Positions 1 to 11,700 of a stretch of DNA of 64,000 nt are shown in pieces. The translations under genes were made by a program, and so were the position numbers. Numbering within the stretch: the stretch's first letter is position 1; every line of letters begins with the position of its first letter. The DNA is taken from the NCBI GenBank assembly GCA_963580285.1, contig CAUZLF010000736.1:1-64000 (forward strand), in the 5' to 3' direction. Source of the stretch: Lucinisca nassula (lineage: Eukaryota; Mollusca; Bivalvia; Lucinida; Lucinidae). The notes beneath the pieces were generated by a model. It was not told the DNA's origin and ran no database searches. It saw only the letters and a list, made by a program, of their open reading frames with translations.

Positions 1-15
1 TACCCACAGTCTATC

Positions 16-76
16 GAGGCGGTTCAAACGAGTACCAACAATCTATATTTTGAGCAGAAATAAGAAAAATATCATT
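16..76 (+). repeat. Flank repeat module, copy 1
   Basis: A module beginning gaggcggttcaaacgagtac and ending in an A-rich stretch (agcagaaataagaaaaat). It aligns over about 60 bp with 502-563, with scattered substitutions. It is unrelated to the satellite. Family unknown. Confidence 0.6.
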
Positions 77-88
77 GACATCAAGTTG

Positions 89-150
89 GTTACTTATTCC
101 CGGTTCCCTTTTCCCGATTCGAATCGGGAATAAGTAGTTACTTATTCCCG
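89..150. repeat. Palindrome with flanking 14-bp direct repeats
   Basis: The 20 bases at 111-130 (ttcccgattcgaatcgggaa) are a perfect palindrome. They are bracketed by two identical 14-bp direct repeats, gttacttattcccg at 89-102 and 137-150, and an inverted partial copy (cgggaataag) at 125-134. The arrangement could extrude as a cruciform or be a microsatellite-like remnant of a small transposon. No function can be assigned. Confidence 0.75.
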
Positions 151-398
151 ATTCGCAAAATACATCTGCACAGAACAGATGAGAATAACTTTGAATATGG
201 CAAGAAACTTATACTTAGAATCCTGGTGGCCCGAATAGCATTCAAGACACTTAAAACTTACCTGCATACCTATGCCTTGTGGGATAGACTCGCATAAGCG
301 GAGCATTACGATAACACACCCGTGCGACAAGGTGCATTTTTCACATCACCAAAATGGTTATTTTTCTGATGAAAATCCATGATATTTTTCTTATTTAT

Positions 399-442
399 AC
401 TGCAAACATAGCCTGTAGGTACTGCAAACATAGGCTGTAGGT
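399..442 (+). repeat. 22-bp tandem duplication
   Basis: Two adjacent 22-bp units, 399-420 and 421-442, each starting actgcaaacatag. They differ at a single base (c at 412, g at 434). This is a recent local slippage or duplication event with no evident function. Confidence 0.9.
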
Positions 443-463
443 GCTTGTTAGTACAGCCTCGTT

Positions 464-501
464 GAGGCGGTTCTTACGAGTATCCACAACCTCTGTCGTA
501 T
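464..501 (+). repeat. Flank repeat module, truncated copy
   Basis: Starts gaggcggttcttacgagtat, matching the first ~25 bp of the modules at 16-76 and 502-563, then breaks off directly into the next copy. A truncated tandem copy is the simplest reading. Confidence 0.5.
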
Positions 502-563
502 GAGTCGGTTCTAACGAGTATACGCAACCTACGTATTGCAGCAGAAATACGAAAATAATCTAT
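502..563 (+). repeat. Flank repeat module, copy 2
   Basis: Starts gagtcggttctaacgagtat and ends gcagcagaaatacgaaaata, paralleling 16-76 in order and spacing. It abuts the hairpin at 563-612, which may mark the end of an unrecognised small element. Confidence 0.6.
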
Positions 564-612
564 ACCCCGTAAACCCCAGTTTTCTCTATATATAATGGGG
601 TTTAGCGGGGTA
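563..612. repeat. Hairpin-forming inverted repeat
   Basis: The arm at 563-578 (taccccgtaaacccca) is complementary to 596-612 (tggggtttagcggggta) apart from one unpaired g at 605. The loop is 17 bp and AT-rich. A T-run follows at 613-618. In bacteria this would look like a terminator, but the eukaryotic context argues against that. It is more likely the end of a small palindromic element or a chance foldback. Confidence 0.75.
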
Positions 613-779
613 TTTTTTATTGCGAATTGTTGGCCAATTGACTTGTTGTACTGCTATTAAAAATAATGCAACTCTCAAATGTTATGTGTGGGGTTTATAT
701 GAAACAGTAACAACCAGAAACCGATTCTTTAACAAATGAAGGACACGAGCATTTTGACAGCATTACAAATGTTGCTGCA

Positions 780-930
780 CGAGAGTGGCTAAATTTTGTG
801 AGCATAAAGAGCTATAGACGGGCAAAACACAGAAATGTTTTCATAGAAATTCATAGGGAAAGTTCCGAGCAAATCGCCTCACAATACATAGCCTGGGAGA
901 TTTCAGAGTGACCATATTTTGTTGGTATAA
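780..930 (+). repeat. Truncated, divergent edge unit of the left array
   Basis: The first recognisable satellite copy. From about 792 it follows the A subunit with many substitutions, to the cctcaca stretch near 883-890. It then jumps to the terminal gcctgggaga stretch, losing about 60 bp that include the TTCG-N6-CGGG box. Divergence at array edges is expected where homogenising exchange is weakest. Confidence 0.7.
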
Positions 931-2330
931 TGTACCATAGACGGGCAATACACAGAAATGTTTTCAAAAAAAATCATTGGGGAAGTTCCGAGCAAATCGC
1001 CTCAAAATATATGCAATATCAGGCTATATTTTGGGTGGGGTACCCTGGTTCGAGTCTTCGGTAGCCATAGCCTGGGAGTTTTCAGAGTGACCATATTGTG
1101 TGGGTATAGGGACCGATAAGCGGGCAATACTCAGAAATGTTTTCACGAAAATTCATTGGGGAAGTTTTGAGAAAATCGCGTCCCCGCATGTGCCATATAT
1201 GACTAAGCGCGAGTCTACAGGTGGGGGTACTCAAGTTCGGCGCTCCGGGGGCCATAGCCTGGGAGTTTTCAGAGTAACCATATTTTGTGGGTATAATGTA
1301 CCATAGACGGGCAATACACAGAAATGTTTTCAAAAAAAACCATTGGGGAAGTTCCGAGCAAATCGCCTCACAATATATGCAATATCAGGCTATATTTTGG
1401 GTGGGGTACCCTGGTTCGAGTCTCAGGAGCAATAGCCTGGGGGTTTTCAGAGTGACCATATTTTGTGGGTATAGGGACCGATAAGCGGGCAATACTCAGA
1501 AATGTTTTCACGAAAATTCATTGGGGAAGTTTTGAGAATATCGCTTCCCCGCATGTGCCATATATGACTAAGCGCGAGTCTACAGGTGGGAGTACCCAAG
1601 ATCGACGCTCCGGGGGCCATAGCCTGGGAGTTTTCAGAGTGACCATATTTTGTGAGTATAATGTACCATAGACAGGCAATACACAGGAATGTTTTCAAAA
1701 AAATTCATTGGGGAAGTTCCGAGCAAATCGCCTCACAATATATGCAATATCAGGCTATATTTTGGGTCGGGTACCCTGGTTCGAGTCTCCGGGAGCCATA
1801 GCCTGGGAGTTTGAGAGTGACCATATTTTGTGGGTATAGGGACCGATAAGCGGGCAATACTCAGAAATGTTTTCACGAAAATTCATTGGGGAAGTTTTGA
1901 GAAAATCGCGTCCCCGCATGTGCCATATATGACTAAGCGCGAGTCTACAGGTGTGGGTACCCAAGTTCGACGCTTCGGGGGCCATAGCCTGGGAGTTTTT
2001 AGAATGACCATATTTTGTGGGTATAATGTACCGTAGACGGGCAATACACAGAAATGTTTTCAAAAAAATTCATTGGGGAAGTTCCGAGCAAATCGCCTCA
2101 CAATATATGCAATATCAGGCTATATTTTGGGTGGGGTACCCTGGTTCGAGTCTCCGGGAGCCATAGCCTGGGAGTTTTCAGAGTGACCATATTTTGTGGG
2201 TATAGGGACAGATAAGCGGGCAATACTCAGAAATGTTTCCACGAAAATTCATTGGGGAAGTTTTGAGAACATCGCGTCCCCGCATGTGCCATATATGACT
2301 CAGCGGGAGTCTACAGGTGGGGGTACCCAA

Positions 2331-2347
2331 GTTCGACGCTCCGGGGG
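2331..2347 (+). promoter_or_regulatory. CENP-B-box-like motif, representative copy in subunit B
   Basis: The 17 bases GTTCGACGCTCCGGGGG read TTCG-N6-CGGG. The mammalian CENP-B box core is TTCG-N4-A-N2-CGGG, so this is the same two half-sites with one base less between them. Aligned without a gap, 7 of the 9 essential CENP-B positions match (TTCG and GGG; the central A and the C are missing). The same box occurs in most B subunits of both arrays. Whether any CENP-B-like protein binds it is unknown. It also contains the core of a Pol III B box (GTTCGANNC). Confidence 0.4.
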
Positions 2348-2508
2348 CCATAGCCTGGGAGTTTTCAGAGTGACCATATTTTGTGGGTATAATGTACCAT
2401 AGACGGGCAATACACAGAAATGTTTTCAAAAAAATCGTTGGGGAAGTTCCGAACAAATCGCCTCACAATATATGCAATATCTGGCTATATTTTGGGTGGG
2501 GTACCCTG

Positions 2509-2525
2509 GTTCGAGTCTCCGGGAG
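2509..2525 (+). promoter_or_regulatory. CENP-B-box-like motif, representative copy in subunit A
   Basis: GTTCGAGTCTCCGGGAG, again TTCG-N6-CGGG, occupies the same place in subunit A as 2331-2347 does in subunit B. It lies just before the shared ccatagcctgggag stretch. Some A copies carry a central A (for example gttcgagtcaccggg at 21,171-21,185), which brings them nearer the CENP-B consensus. Function is inferred only from resemblance and conservation. Confidence 0.4.
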
Positions 2526-4754
2526 ACATAGCCTGGGAGTTTTCAGAGTGACCATATTTTGTGGATATAGGGACCGATAAGCGGGCAATACTCAGGAATG
2601 TTTTCACGAAAATTCATTGGGGAAAGTTTTAGAAAATCGCGTCCCCGCATGTGCCATATATGACTAAGCGCGAGTCTACAGGTGGGGGTACCCAAGTTCG
2701 ACACTCCGGGGGCCATAGCCTGGGAGTTTTCAGAGTAACCATATTTTGTGGGTATAATTTACCATAGACGGGCAATACACAAAAATGTTTTCAAAAAAAT
2801 TCATTGGGGAAGTTCCGAGCAAATCGCCTCACAATATATGCAATATCAGACTTTATTTTGGATGGGGTACCCTGGTTCGAGTCTCCGGTAGCCATTGCCT
2901 GGGAGTGTTCAGAGTGACCATATTTTGTGGGTATAGGGACCGATAAGCGGGCAATACTCAGAAATGTTTTCACGAAAATTAATTGGGGAAGTTTTGAGAA
3001 AATCGCGTCCCCGCATGTGCCATATATGACTTAGCGCGAGTCTACAGGTGGGGGTAACCAAGTTCGACGCTCCGGGGACCATAGCCTGTGAGCTTTCAGA
3101 GTGACCATATTTTGTGGGTATAATGTACCATAGACGGGCAATACTCAGAAATGTTTTCAAAAAAATTCATTGGGGAAGTTCCGAGCAAATCGCCTCACAA
3201 TATATGCAATATCAGGCTATATTTTGGGTGGGGTACCCTGGTTCGAGTCTCCGGGAGCCAAAACCTGGGAGTTTTCAGAGTGACCATATTTTGTGGGTAT
3301 AGGGACCGATAAGCAGGCAATACTCAGAAATGTTTTCACGAAAATTCATTTGGGTAGTTTTGAGAAAATCGGGTCCCCGCATGTGCTATATATGACTAAG
3401 CGCGAGTCTACAGGTGGGGGTACCCAAGTTCGACGCTCCGGGGGCCATAGCCTGGGAATTTTCAGAGTGACTATATTTTATGTGTATAATGCACCATAGA
3501 CGGGCAATACACAGAAATGTTTTCAAAAAAATTCATTGGGGAAGTTCCGAGCAAATCGCCTCACAATATATGCAATATCAGGCTATATTTTGGGTGGGGT
3601 ACCCTGGTTCGTGTCACCGGGAGCCATAGCCTGGGAGTTTTCAGAGTGACCATATTTTGTGGGTATAGGGACCGATAAGCGGGCAATACTCAGAAATGTT
3701 TTAACGAAAATTCATTTGGGAAGTTTCGAGAAAATCGCGTCCCCGCATGTGCCATATATGACTAAGCGCGAGTCTACAGGTGGGGGTACCCAAGTTCGAC
3801 GCTCCGGTGGCCATAGCCTGGGAGTTTTCAGAGTGACCATATTTTGTGGGTATAATGTACCATAGACGGGCAATACACAGAAATGTTTTCAAAAAAATTC
3901 ATTGGGGAAGTTTCGAGCAAATCGCCTCACAATATATGCAATATCAGGCTATATTTTGGGTGGGGTACCCTTGTTCGAGTCCCCGGGAGCCATAGCCTAG
4001 GAGTTTTCAGAGTGACCATATTTTGTGGGTATAGGGACCGATAAGCGGGCAATACTCAGAAATGTTTTCACGAAAATTCATTGGGGAAGTTTTGAGAAAA
4101 TCGCGTCCCCGCATGTGCTATATATGACTAAGCGCGAGTCTACAGGAGGGGGTACCCAAGTTCGACGCTCCGGTCGCCATAGCCTGGGAGTTTTCAGAGT
4201 GACCATATTTTGTGGGAATAATGTACCGTAGACGGGCAATACACAGAAATGTTTACAAAAAAAAAATCATTGGGGAAGTTCCTAGCAAATCGCCTCACAA
4301 TATATGCAATATCAGGCTATATTTTGGGTGGGGTACCCTGGTTCGGGTCTCCGTGAGCCATAGCCTGGGAGTTTTCAGAATGACCATATTTTGTGGGTAT
4401 AGGGACCGATAAGCAGGCAATACTCAGAAATGTTTTCACGAAAGTTCATTGGGGACCTTTTGAGAAAATCGCATCCCCTCATGTGCCATATATGACTAAG
4501 CGCGAGTCTACAGGTGGGGGTACCCAAGTTCGACGCTCCGGGGGCCATAGCCTGAGAGTTTTCAGAGTTACCATATTTTGTGGGTATAATGGACCATAGA
4601 CGGGCAATACACAGAAATGTTTTCAAATGAAATCATTGGGGAAGAACCGAGCAAATCGCCTCACAATATATATGCAATATCAGGCTATATTTTGGGTGGG
4701 GTACCCTGGTTCGAGTCTCCGGGAGCCATAGCCTGGGAGTTTTCAGAGTGCCCA

Positions 4755-4935
4755 TAATATGTGGGTATAATATACCTTAGACGGGCAATACACAGAAATG
4801 TTTTCAAAAAAATTCATTGGGGAAGATTCGAGCAAATCGCCTCACAATATATATGCAATATCAGGCTATATTTTGGGTGGGGTACCCTGGTTGAGTCTCC
4901 GGGAGCCATAGCCTGGGAGTTTTCAGAGTGACCAT
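4755..4935 (+). repeat. A subunit directly following an A subunit
   Basis: The dimer order B-A-B-A is broken here. The A unit at about 4,580-4,754 is followed by a second A unit (starting ataatatgtggg) rather than by B. The same structure recurs about 3,110 bp downstream near 7,865 in the duplicated block. Another A-A junction is near 14,992. These arise from exchange between A and B positions out of dimer register. Confidence 0.8.
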
Positions 4936-5667
4936 ATTTTGTGGGTATAGTGACCGATAAGCGGGCAATACTCAGAAATGTTTTCACGAAAATTCTAAAG
5001 GGACGTTTTGACAAAATCGCGTCCCCGCATGTGCTATATATGACTAAGCGCGAGTCTACAGGTGGGGGTACCCAAGTTCGACGCTCCGGGCGCCATAGCC
5101 TTGGAGTTTGAGAGTGACCATATTTTGTGGGTATAATGTACCATAGACAGGCAATACACAGGAATGTTTTCAAAAAAATTCATTGGGGAAGTTCCGAGCA
5201 AATCGCCTCACAATATATGCAATATCAGGCTATATTTTGGGTGGGGTACCCTGGTTCGGGTCACCGGGAGCCATAGCCTGGGAGTTTTCAGAGTGACCCT
5301 ATTTTGTGGGTATAGGGACCGATAAGCGAGCAATGCTCAGAAATGTTTTCACGAAACTTCATTGGGGAACTTTTGAGAAAATCGCCTCCCCGCATGTGCC
5401 ATATATGACTAAGCGCGAGTCTACAGGTGGGGGTACCCAATTTCGACGCTCCGGGGGCCATAGCCTGAGAGATTTCAGTGTTACCATATTTTGTGGGTAT
5501 AATGGACCATAGACGGGCAATACACAGAAATGTTTTCAAAAAAAATTCATTGGGGAAGTTCCGAGCAAATCGCCTCACAATATATGCAATATCAGGCTAT
5601 ATTTTGGGTGGGGTACCCTGGTTCGAGTCTCCGGGAGCCATAGCCTGGGAGTTTTCAGAGTGACCAT

Positions 5668-8600
5668 ATTTTGTGGGTATAGGGACCGATAAGCTGGCAA
5701 TACTCAGAAATGTTTTCACGAAAATTCATTGGGGAAGTTTTGAGAACATCGCGTCCCCGCATGTGCCATATATGACTAAGCGCGAGTCTACAGGTGGGGG
5801 TACCCAAGTTCGACGCTCCGGCGGCCATAGCCTGAGAGTTTTCAGAGTTACCATATTTTGTGGGTATAATGTACCATAGACGGGCAATACACAGAAATGT
5901 TTTCAAAAAAAATCGTTGGGGAAGTTCCGAACAAATCGCCTCACAATTTATGCAATATCTGGCTATATTTTGGGTGGGGTACCCTGGTTCGAGTCTCCGG
6001 GAGCCATAGCCTGGGAGTTTTCAGAGTGACCATATTTTGTGGATATAGGGACCGATAAGCGGGCAATACTCAGGAATGTTTTCACGAAAATTCATTGGGT
6101 AAAGTTTAAGAAAATCGCGTCCCCGCATGTGCCATATATGACTAAGCGCGAGTCTACAGGTGGGGGTACCCAAGTTCGACACTCCGGGGGCCATAGCCTG
6201 GGATTTTTCAGAGTAACCATATTTTGTGGGTATAATGTACCATAGACGGGCAATACACAAAAATGTTTTCAAAAAAATTCATTGGGGAAGTTCCGAGCAA
6301 ATCGCCTCACAATATATGCAATATCAGTCTTTATTTTGGATGGGGTACCCTGGTTCGAGTCTCCGGTAGCCATAGCCTGGGAGTGTTCAGAGTGACCATA
6401 TTTTGTGGGTATAGGGACCGATAAGCAGGCAATACTCAGAAATGTTTTCACGAAAATTAATTGGGGAAGTTTTGAGAAAATCGCGTCCCCGCATGTGCCA
6501 TATATGACTTAGCGCGAGTCTACAGGTGGGGGTAACCAAGTTCGACGCTCCGGGGACCATAGCCTGTGAGCTTTCAGAGTGACCATATTTTGTGGGTATA
6601 ATGTACCATAGACGGGCAATACACAGAAATGTTTTCAAAAAAATTCATTGGGGAAGTTCCGAGCAAATCGCCTCACAATATATGCAATATCAGGCTATAT
6701 TTTGGGTGGGGTACCCTGGTTCGTGTCTCCGGTAGCCATAGCCTGGGAGTTTTCAGAGTGACCATATTTTGTGGGTATAGGGACCGATAAGCGGGCAATA
6801 CTCAGAAATGTTTTTACGAAAATTCATTTGGGAAGTTTCGAGAAAATCGCGTCCCCGCATGTGCCATATATGACTAAGCGCGAGTCTACAGGTGGGGGTA
6901 CCCAAGTTCGACGCTCCGGGGGCCATAGCCTGGGAGTTTTCAGAGTGACCATATTTTGTGGGTATAATGTACCATAGACGGGCAATACACAGAAATGTTT
7001 TCAAAAAAATTCATTGGGGAAGTTTGGAGCAAATCGCCTCACAATATATGCAATATCAGGCTATATTTTGGGTGGGGTACCCTTGTTCGAGTCCCAGGGA
7101 GCCATAGCCTAGGAGTTTTCAGAGTGACCATATTTTGTGGGTATAGGGACCGATAAGCGGGCAATACTCAGAAATGTTTTCACGAAAATTCTAAGGGGAA
7201 GTTTTGAGAAAATCGCGTCCCCGCATTTGCTATATATGACTAAGCGCGAGTCTACAGGAGGGGGTACCCAAGTTCGACGCTCCGGTCGCCATAGCCTGGG
7301 AGTTTTCAGAGTGACCATATTTTGTGGGAATAATGTACCGTAGACGGGCAATACACAGAAATGTTTACAAAAAAAATCATTGGGTAAGTTCCTAGCAAAT
7401 CGCCTCACAATATATGCAATATCAGGCTATATTTTGGGTGGGGTACCCTGGTTCGGGTCTCCGTGAGCCATAGCCTGGGAGTTTTCAGAGTGACCATATT
7501 TTGTGGGTATAGGGACCGATAAGCAGGCAATACTCAGAAATGTTTTCACGAAACTTCATTGGGGACCTTTTGAGAAAATCGCATCCCCTAATGTGCCATA
7601 TATGACTAAGCGCGAGTCTACAGGTGGGGGTACCCAAGTTCGACGCTCCGGGGGCCATAGCCTGAGAGTTTTCAGAGTTACCATATTTTGTTGGTATAAT
7701 GGACCATAGACGGGCAATACACAGAAATGTTTTCAAATAAAATCATTGGGGAAGTTCCGAGCAAATCGCCTCACAATATATATGCAATATCAGGCTATAA
7801 TTTGGGTGGGGTTCCCTGGTTCGAGTCTCCGGGAGCCATAGCCTGGGAGTTTTCAGAGTGCCCATAATATGTGGGTATAATATACCTTAGACGGGCAATA
7901 CACAGAAAGGTTTTCAAAAAAATTCATTGGGGAAGTTTCGAGCAAATCGCCTCACAATATATATGCAATATCAGGCTATATTTTGGGTGGGGTACCCTGG
8001 TTCGAGTCTCTGGGAGCCATAGCCTGGGAGTTTTCAGAGTAACCATATTTTGTGGGTATAGGGACCGATAAGCGGGCAATACTCAGAAATGTTTTCACGA
8101 AAATTCTAAAGGGACGTTTTGAGAAAATCGCGTCCCCGCATGTGCTATATATGACTAAGCGCGAGTCTACAGGTGGGGGTACCCAAGTTCGACGCTCCGG
8201 GCGCCATAGCCTGGGAGTTTTCAGAGTGACCATATTTTGTGGGTATAATGTACCGTAGACGGGCAATATACAGAAATGTTTTCCAAAAAATTCATTGGGG
8301 AAGTTCCGAGCAAATCGCCTCACAATATATGCAATATCAGGCTATATTTTGGGTGGGGTACCCTGGTTCGGGTCACCGGGAGCCATAGCATGGGAGTTTT
8401 CAGAGTGACCCTATTTTTTGGGTATAGGGACCGATAAGCAGGCAATGCTCAGAAATGTTTTCACGAAACTTCATTGGGGAACTTTTGAGAAAATCGCATC
8501 CCCGCATGTGCCATATATGACTAAGCGCGAGTCTACAGGTGGGGGTACCCAAGTTCGACGCTCCGGGGGCCATAGCCTGAGAGTATTCAGTGTTACCATA

Positions 8601-8778
8601 TTTTGTGGGTATAATGGACCATAGACGGGCAATACACAGAAATGTTTTCAAAAAAATTCATTGGGGAAGTTCCGAGCAAATCGCCTCACAATATATGCAA
8701 TATCAGGCTATATTTTGGGTGGGGTACCCTGGTTCGAGTCTCCGGGAGCCATAGCCTGGGAGTTTTCAGAGTGACCAT
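5668..8778 (+). repeat. 3.11-kb higher-order block, copy 2
   Basis: Second copy of the block at 2,191-5,667, shorter by exactly one 366-bp dimer. Loss or gain of a whole dimer is what unequal crossing-over between register-matched units predicts. The two copies differ by scattered substitutions and so are older than the 6.99-kb duplication further right. Confidence 0.8.
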
Positions 8779-11700
8779 ATTTTGTGGGTATAGGGACCGA
8801 TAAGCGGGCAATACTCAGAAATGTTTTCACGAAAATTCATTGGAGAAGTTTTGAGAAAATCGCGTCCCCGCATGTGCCATATATGACTAAGCGCGAGTCT
8901 ACAGGTGGGGGTACCCAAGTTCGACGCTCCTTGGGCCATAGTCTGGGAGTTTTCAGAGTCACCATATTTTGTAGGTATAATGTACCATAGACGGGCAATA
9001 CACAGAAATGGTGTCAAAAAAATTCATTTAGGAAGTTCCGAGCAAATCGCCTCACAATATATGCAATATCAGGCTATATTTTGGGTGGGGTACCCTGGTT
9101 CGAGTCTCCGTGAGCCATAGCCTGGGAGTTTTCAGAGTGACCATATTTTGTGTTATAGGGACCGATAACCGGGAAATACTCAGAAATGTTTTCACGAAAA
9201 TTCATTGGGGAAGTTTTGAGAAAATCGCCTCCCCGCATGTGCCATATATGACTAAGCGCGAGTCTACAGGTGGGGGTACCCAAGTTCGACGCTCCGGGGG
9301 CCATAGCCTGGGAGTTTTCAGAGTGACCATATTTTGTGTGTATAATGTACCATAGACGGACAATACACAGAAATGTTTTCAAAAAAATCCATCGTGGAAG
9401 TTCCGAGCAAATCGCCTCACAATATATGCAATATCAGGCTATATTTTGGGTGGGGTACCCTGGTTCGAGTCTCCGGGAGACATAGCCTGGGAGTTTTCAG
9501 AGTGACCATATTTTGTGGGTATAGGGACCGATAAGCGGGCAATACTCAGAATGTTTTCACGAAAATTCATTGGGGAAGTTTTGAGAAAATCGCGTCCCCG
9601 TATGTGCCATATATGACTAAGCGCAAGTCTACAGGTGGGGTTACCCAAGTTCGACGCTCCGTGGGCCATAGCCTGGAAGTTTTCAGAGTGACCATATTTT
9701 GTGGGTATAATGTACCATAGACGGGCAATACACAGAAATGTTTTAAAAAAAATCATTGGGGAAGTTCCAAGCAAATCGCCTCACAATATATGCAATATCA
9801 GGCTATATTTTGGGTTGGGTACCCTGGTTCGAGTCTCCGGGAGCCATAGCCTAGGAGTTTTCAGAGTGACCATATTTTGTGGGTATAGGGACCGATAAGC
9901 GGGCAATACTCAGAAATGTTTTCACGAAAATTCATTGGGGAGGTTTTGAGAAAATCGCGTCCCCGCATTTGCCTTATATGTCTAAGCGCGAGTCTACAGG
10001 TGGGGGTACCCAAGTTCGACGCTCCGGCGGCCATAGTCTGGGAGTTTTCAGAGTGCCCATAATTTGAGGGTATAGTGTACCATAGACGGGCAATACACAG
10101 AAATGTTTTCAAAGAAATTCATTTGGGAAGTTCCGAGCCAATCGCCTCACAATATATATGCAATATCAGGCTATATTTTGGGTGGGGTACCCTGGTTCGA
10201 GTCTCCGGGAGCCATAGCCTGGGAGATTTCAGAGTGACCATATTTTGTGGGTATAGGGACCGATAAGCGGGCAATATTCAGAAATGATTTCACGAAAATT
10301 CATTGGGGAAGTTTTGAGAAAATCGCGTCCCCGCATGTGCCAGAATGACTAAGCGCGAGTCTACAGGTGGGGGTACCCAAGTTCGACGCTCCAGGGACCA
10401 TAGCCTGGGAGTTTTCAGAGTGACCATATTTTGTGGGTATAATGTACCATAGACAGGCAATACACAGAAATGTTTTCAAAACAATTCATTCAGGAAGTTC
10501 CGAGCAAATCGCCTCAAAATATATGCAATGTCAGGCTATATTTTGTGTGGGGTATCCTGGTTCGAGTCTCCGGGAGCCATAGCCTGGGAGTTTTCAGAGT
10601 GACCATATTTTGTGGGTATAGGGACCGATAAGCGGGCAATACTCAGAAATGTTTTCACGAAAATTCATTTGGGAAGTTTTGAGAAAATCGCGTCACCGCA
10701 TGTGCCATATATGACTAATCGCGAGTCTACAGGTGGGGATACCCAAGTTCGACGCTCCGGGGGCCATAGCCTGGGAGTTTTTAGAGTGACCATATTTTGT
10801 GGGTATAATGTACCATAGACGGGCAATACACAGAAATGTTTTCAAAAAAATTCATTGGGGAAGTTCCGAGCGAATCGCCTCAGAATATTATCAATTTCAG
10901 ACTATATTTTGGGTGGGGTACCCTGGTTCGAGTCTCCGGGAGCCATAGCCTGGGAGTTTTCAGAGTGACCATATTTTGTGGGTTTAGGGACCAATAAGCG
11001 GGCAATACTCAGAAATGTTTTCACGAAAATTCATTGGGGAAGTTTTAAGAAAATCGCGTCCCCGCATGCGACATATGACTAAGCGCGAGTCTAAAGGTGG
11101 GCGTACCCAAGTTCGACGCTCCGGGGGCCATAGCCTGGGAGTTTTCAGAGTGACCATATTTTGTGGGTATAATGTACCATAGACGGGCAATACACAGAAA
11201 TGTTTTCAAAAAATTCATTGAGGAAGTTCCGAACAAATCGCCTCACAATATATGCAATATCAGGCTATATTTTGGGTGGGGTACCCTGGTTCGAGTCTCC
11301 GGTAGCCATAGCCTGGGAGTTTTCAGAGTGACCATATTTTGTGAGTATAGTGACCGATAAACGGGCAATACTCAGAAATGTTTTCACGAAAATTCATTGG
11401 GGAAGTTTTGAGAAAATCGCGTCTCCGCATGTGCCATATATGACTAAACGCGAGTCTACAGGTGGGGGTACCCAAGTTCGACGCTCCGGGCGCCATAGCC
11501 TGGGAGTTTTCAGAGTGACCATATTTTGTGGGTATAATGAACCATAGACGGGCAATACACAGAAATGTTTTCAAAACAATTCATTGGGGAAGTTCTGAGC
11601 AAATCGCCTCACAATATATGCAATATCAGGCTATATTTTGGATGGGGTACCCTGGTTCGAGTCTCCGGTAGCCATAGCATGGGAGCTTTCAGAGTGACCA

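Larger units (their letters stand above)
1..779. other. Non-satellite left flank, no gene recognised
   Basis: This stretch lies outside the satellite array. It contains no open frame longer than about 62 codons and nothing I recognise as a gene. It is AT-rich and holds several small repeats listed separately: a 60-bp module present twice plus a fragment, a 20-bp perfect palindrome, a 22-bp tandem duplication and a 50-bp hairpin. From about 780 the sequence begins to align with the satellite, at first poorly, so the exact edge is uncertain by some tens of bases. The small repeats could be remnants of a non-autonomous transposable element, but no complete element or terminal structure is visible. 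Confidence 0.75.
2191..5667 (+). repeat. 3.48-kb higher-order block, copy 1
   Basis: This segment of about nine and a half dimers is repeated at 5,668-8,778. Variant-specific features recur in order: the A copy with tatctggc (2,479 and 5,957), an unusual gtgagctttcag (3,088 and 6,566), gtagacgggcaatacacagaaatgtttac-type A variants (4,230 and 7,342), and an A-A junction with cccataatatgtggg (4,751 and 7,861). Offsets are 3,478 bp at the start and 3,112 bp later, so copy 1 has one extra dimer around 3,293-3,658. Confidence 0.8.

Noticed and set aside
142..330. Possible small gene on the minus strand in the left flank
   Set aside because: Sixty-two codons, no recognisable motif and no supporting signals. 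It overlaps local repeats and is expected by chance.
563..618. Rho-independent terminator (hairpin plus T-run)
   Set aside because: The context is eukaryotic and there is no upstream gene. It is kept as an inverted repeat only.
2490..2560. tRNA gene suggested by ggttcgagtctcc
   Set aside because: The apparent T-arm stem pairs at only about three of five positions. No acceptor-stem partner, D-arm or anticodon arm can be found at proper spacing.
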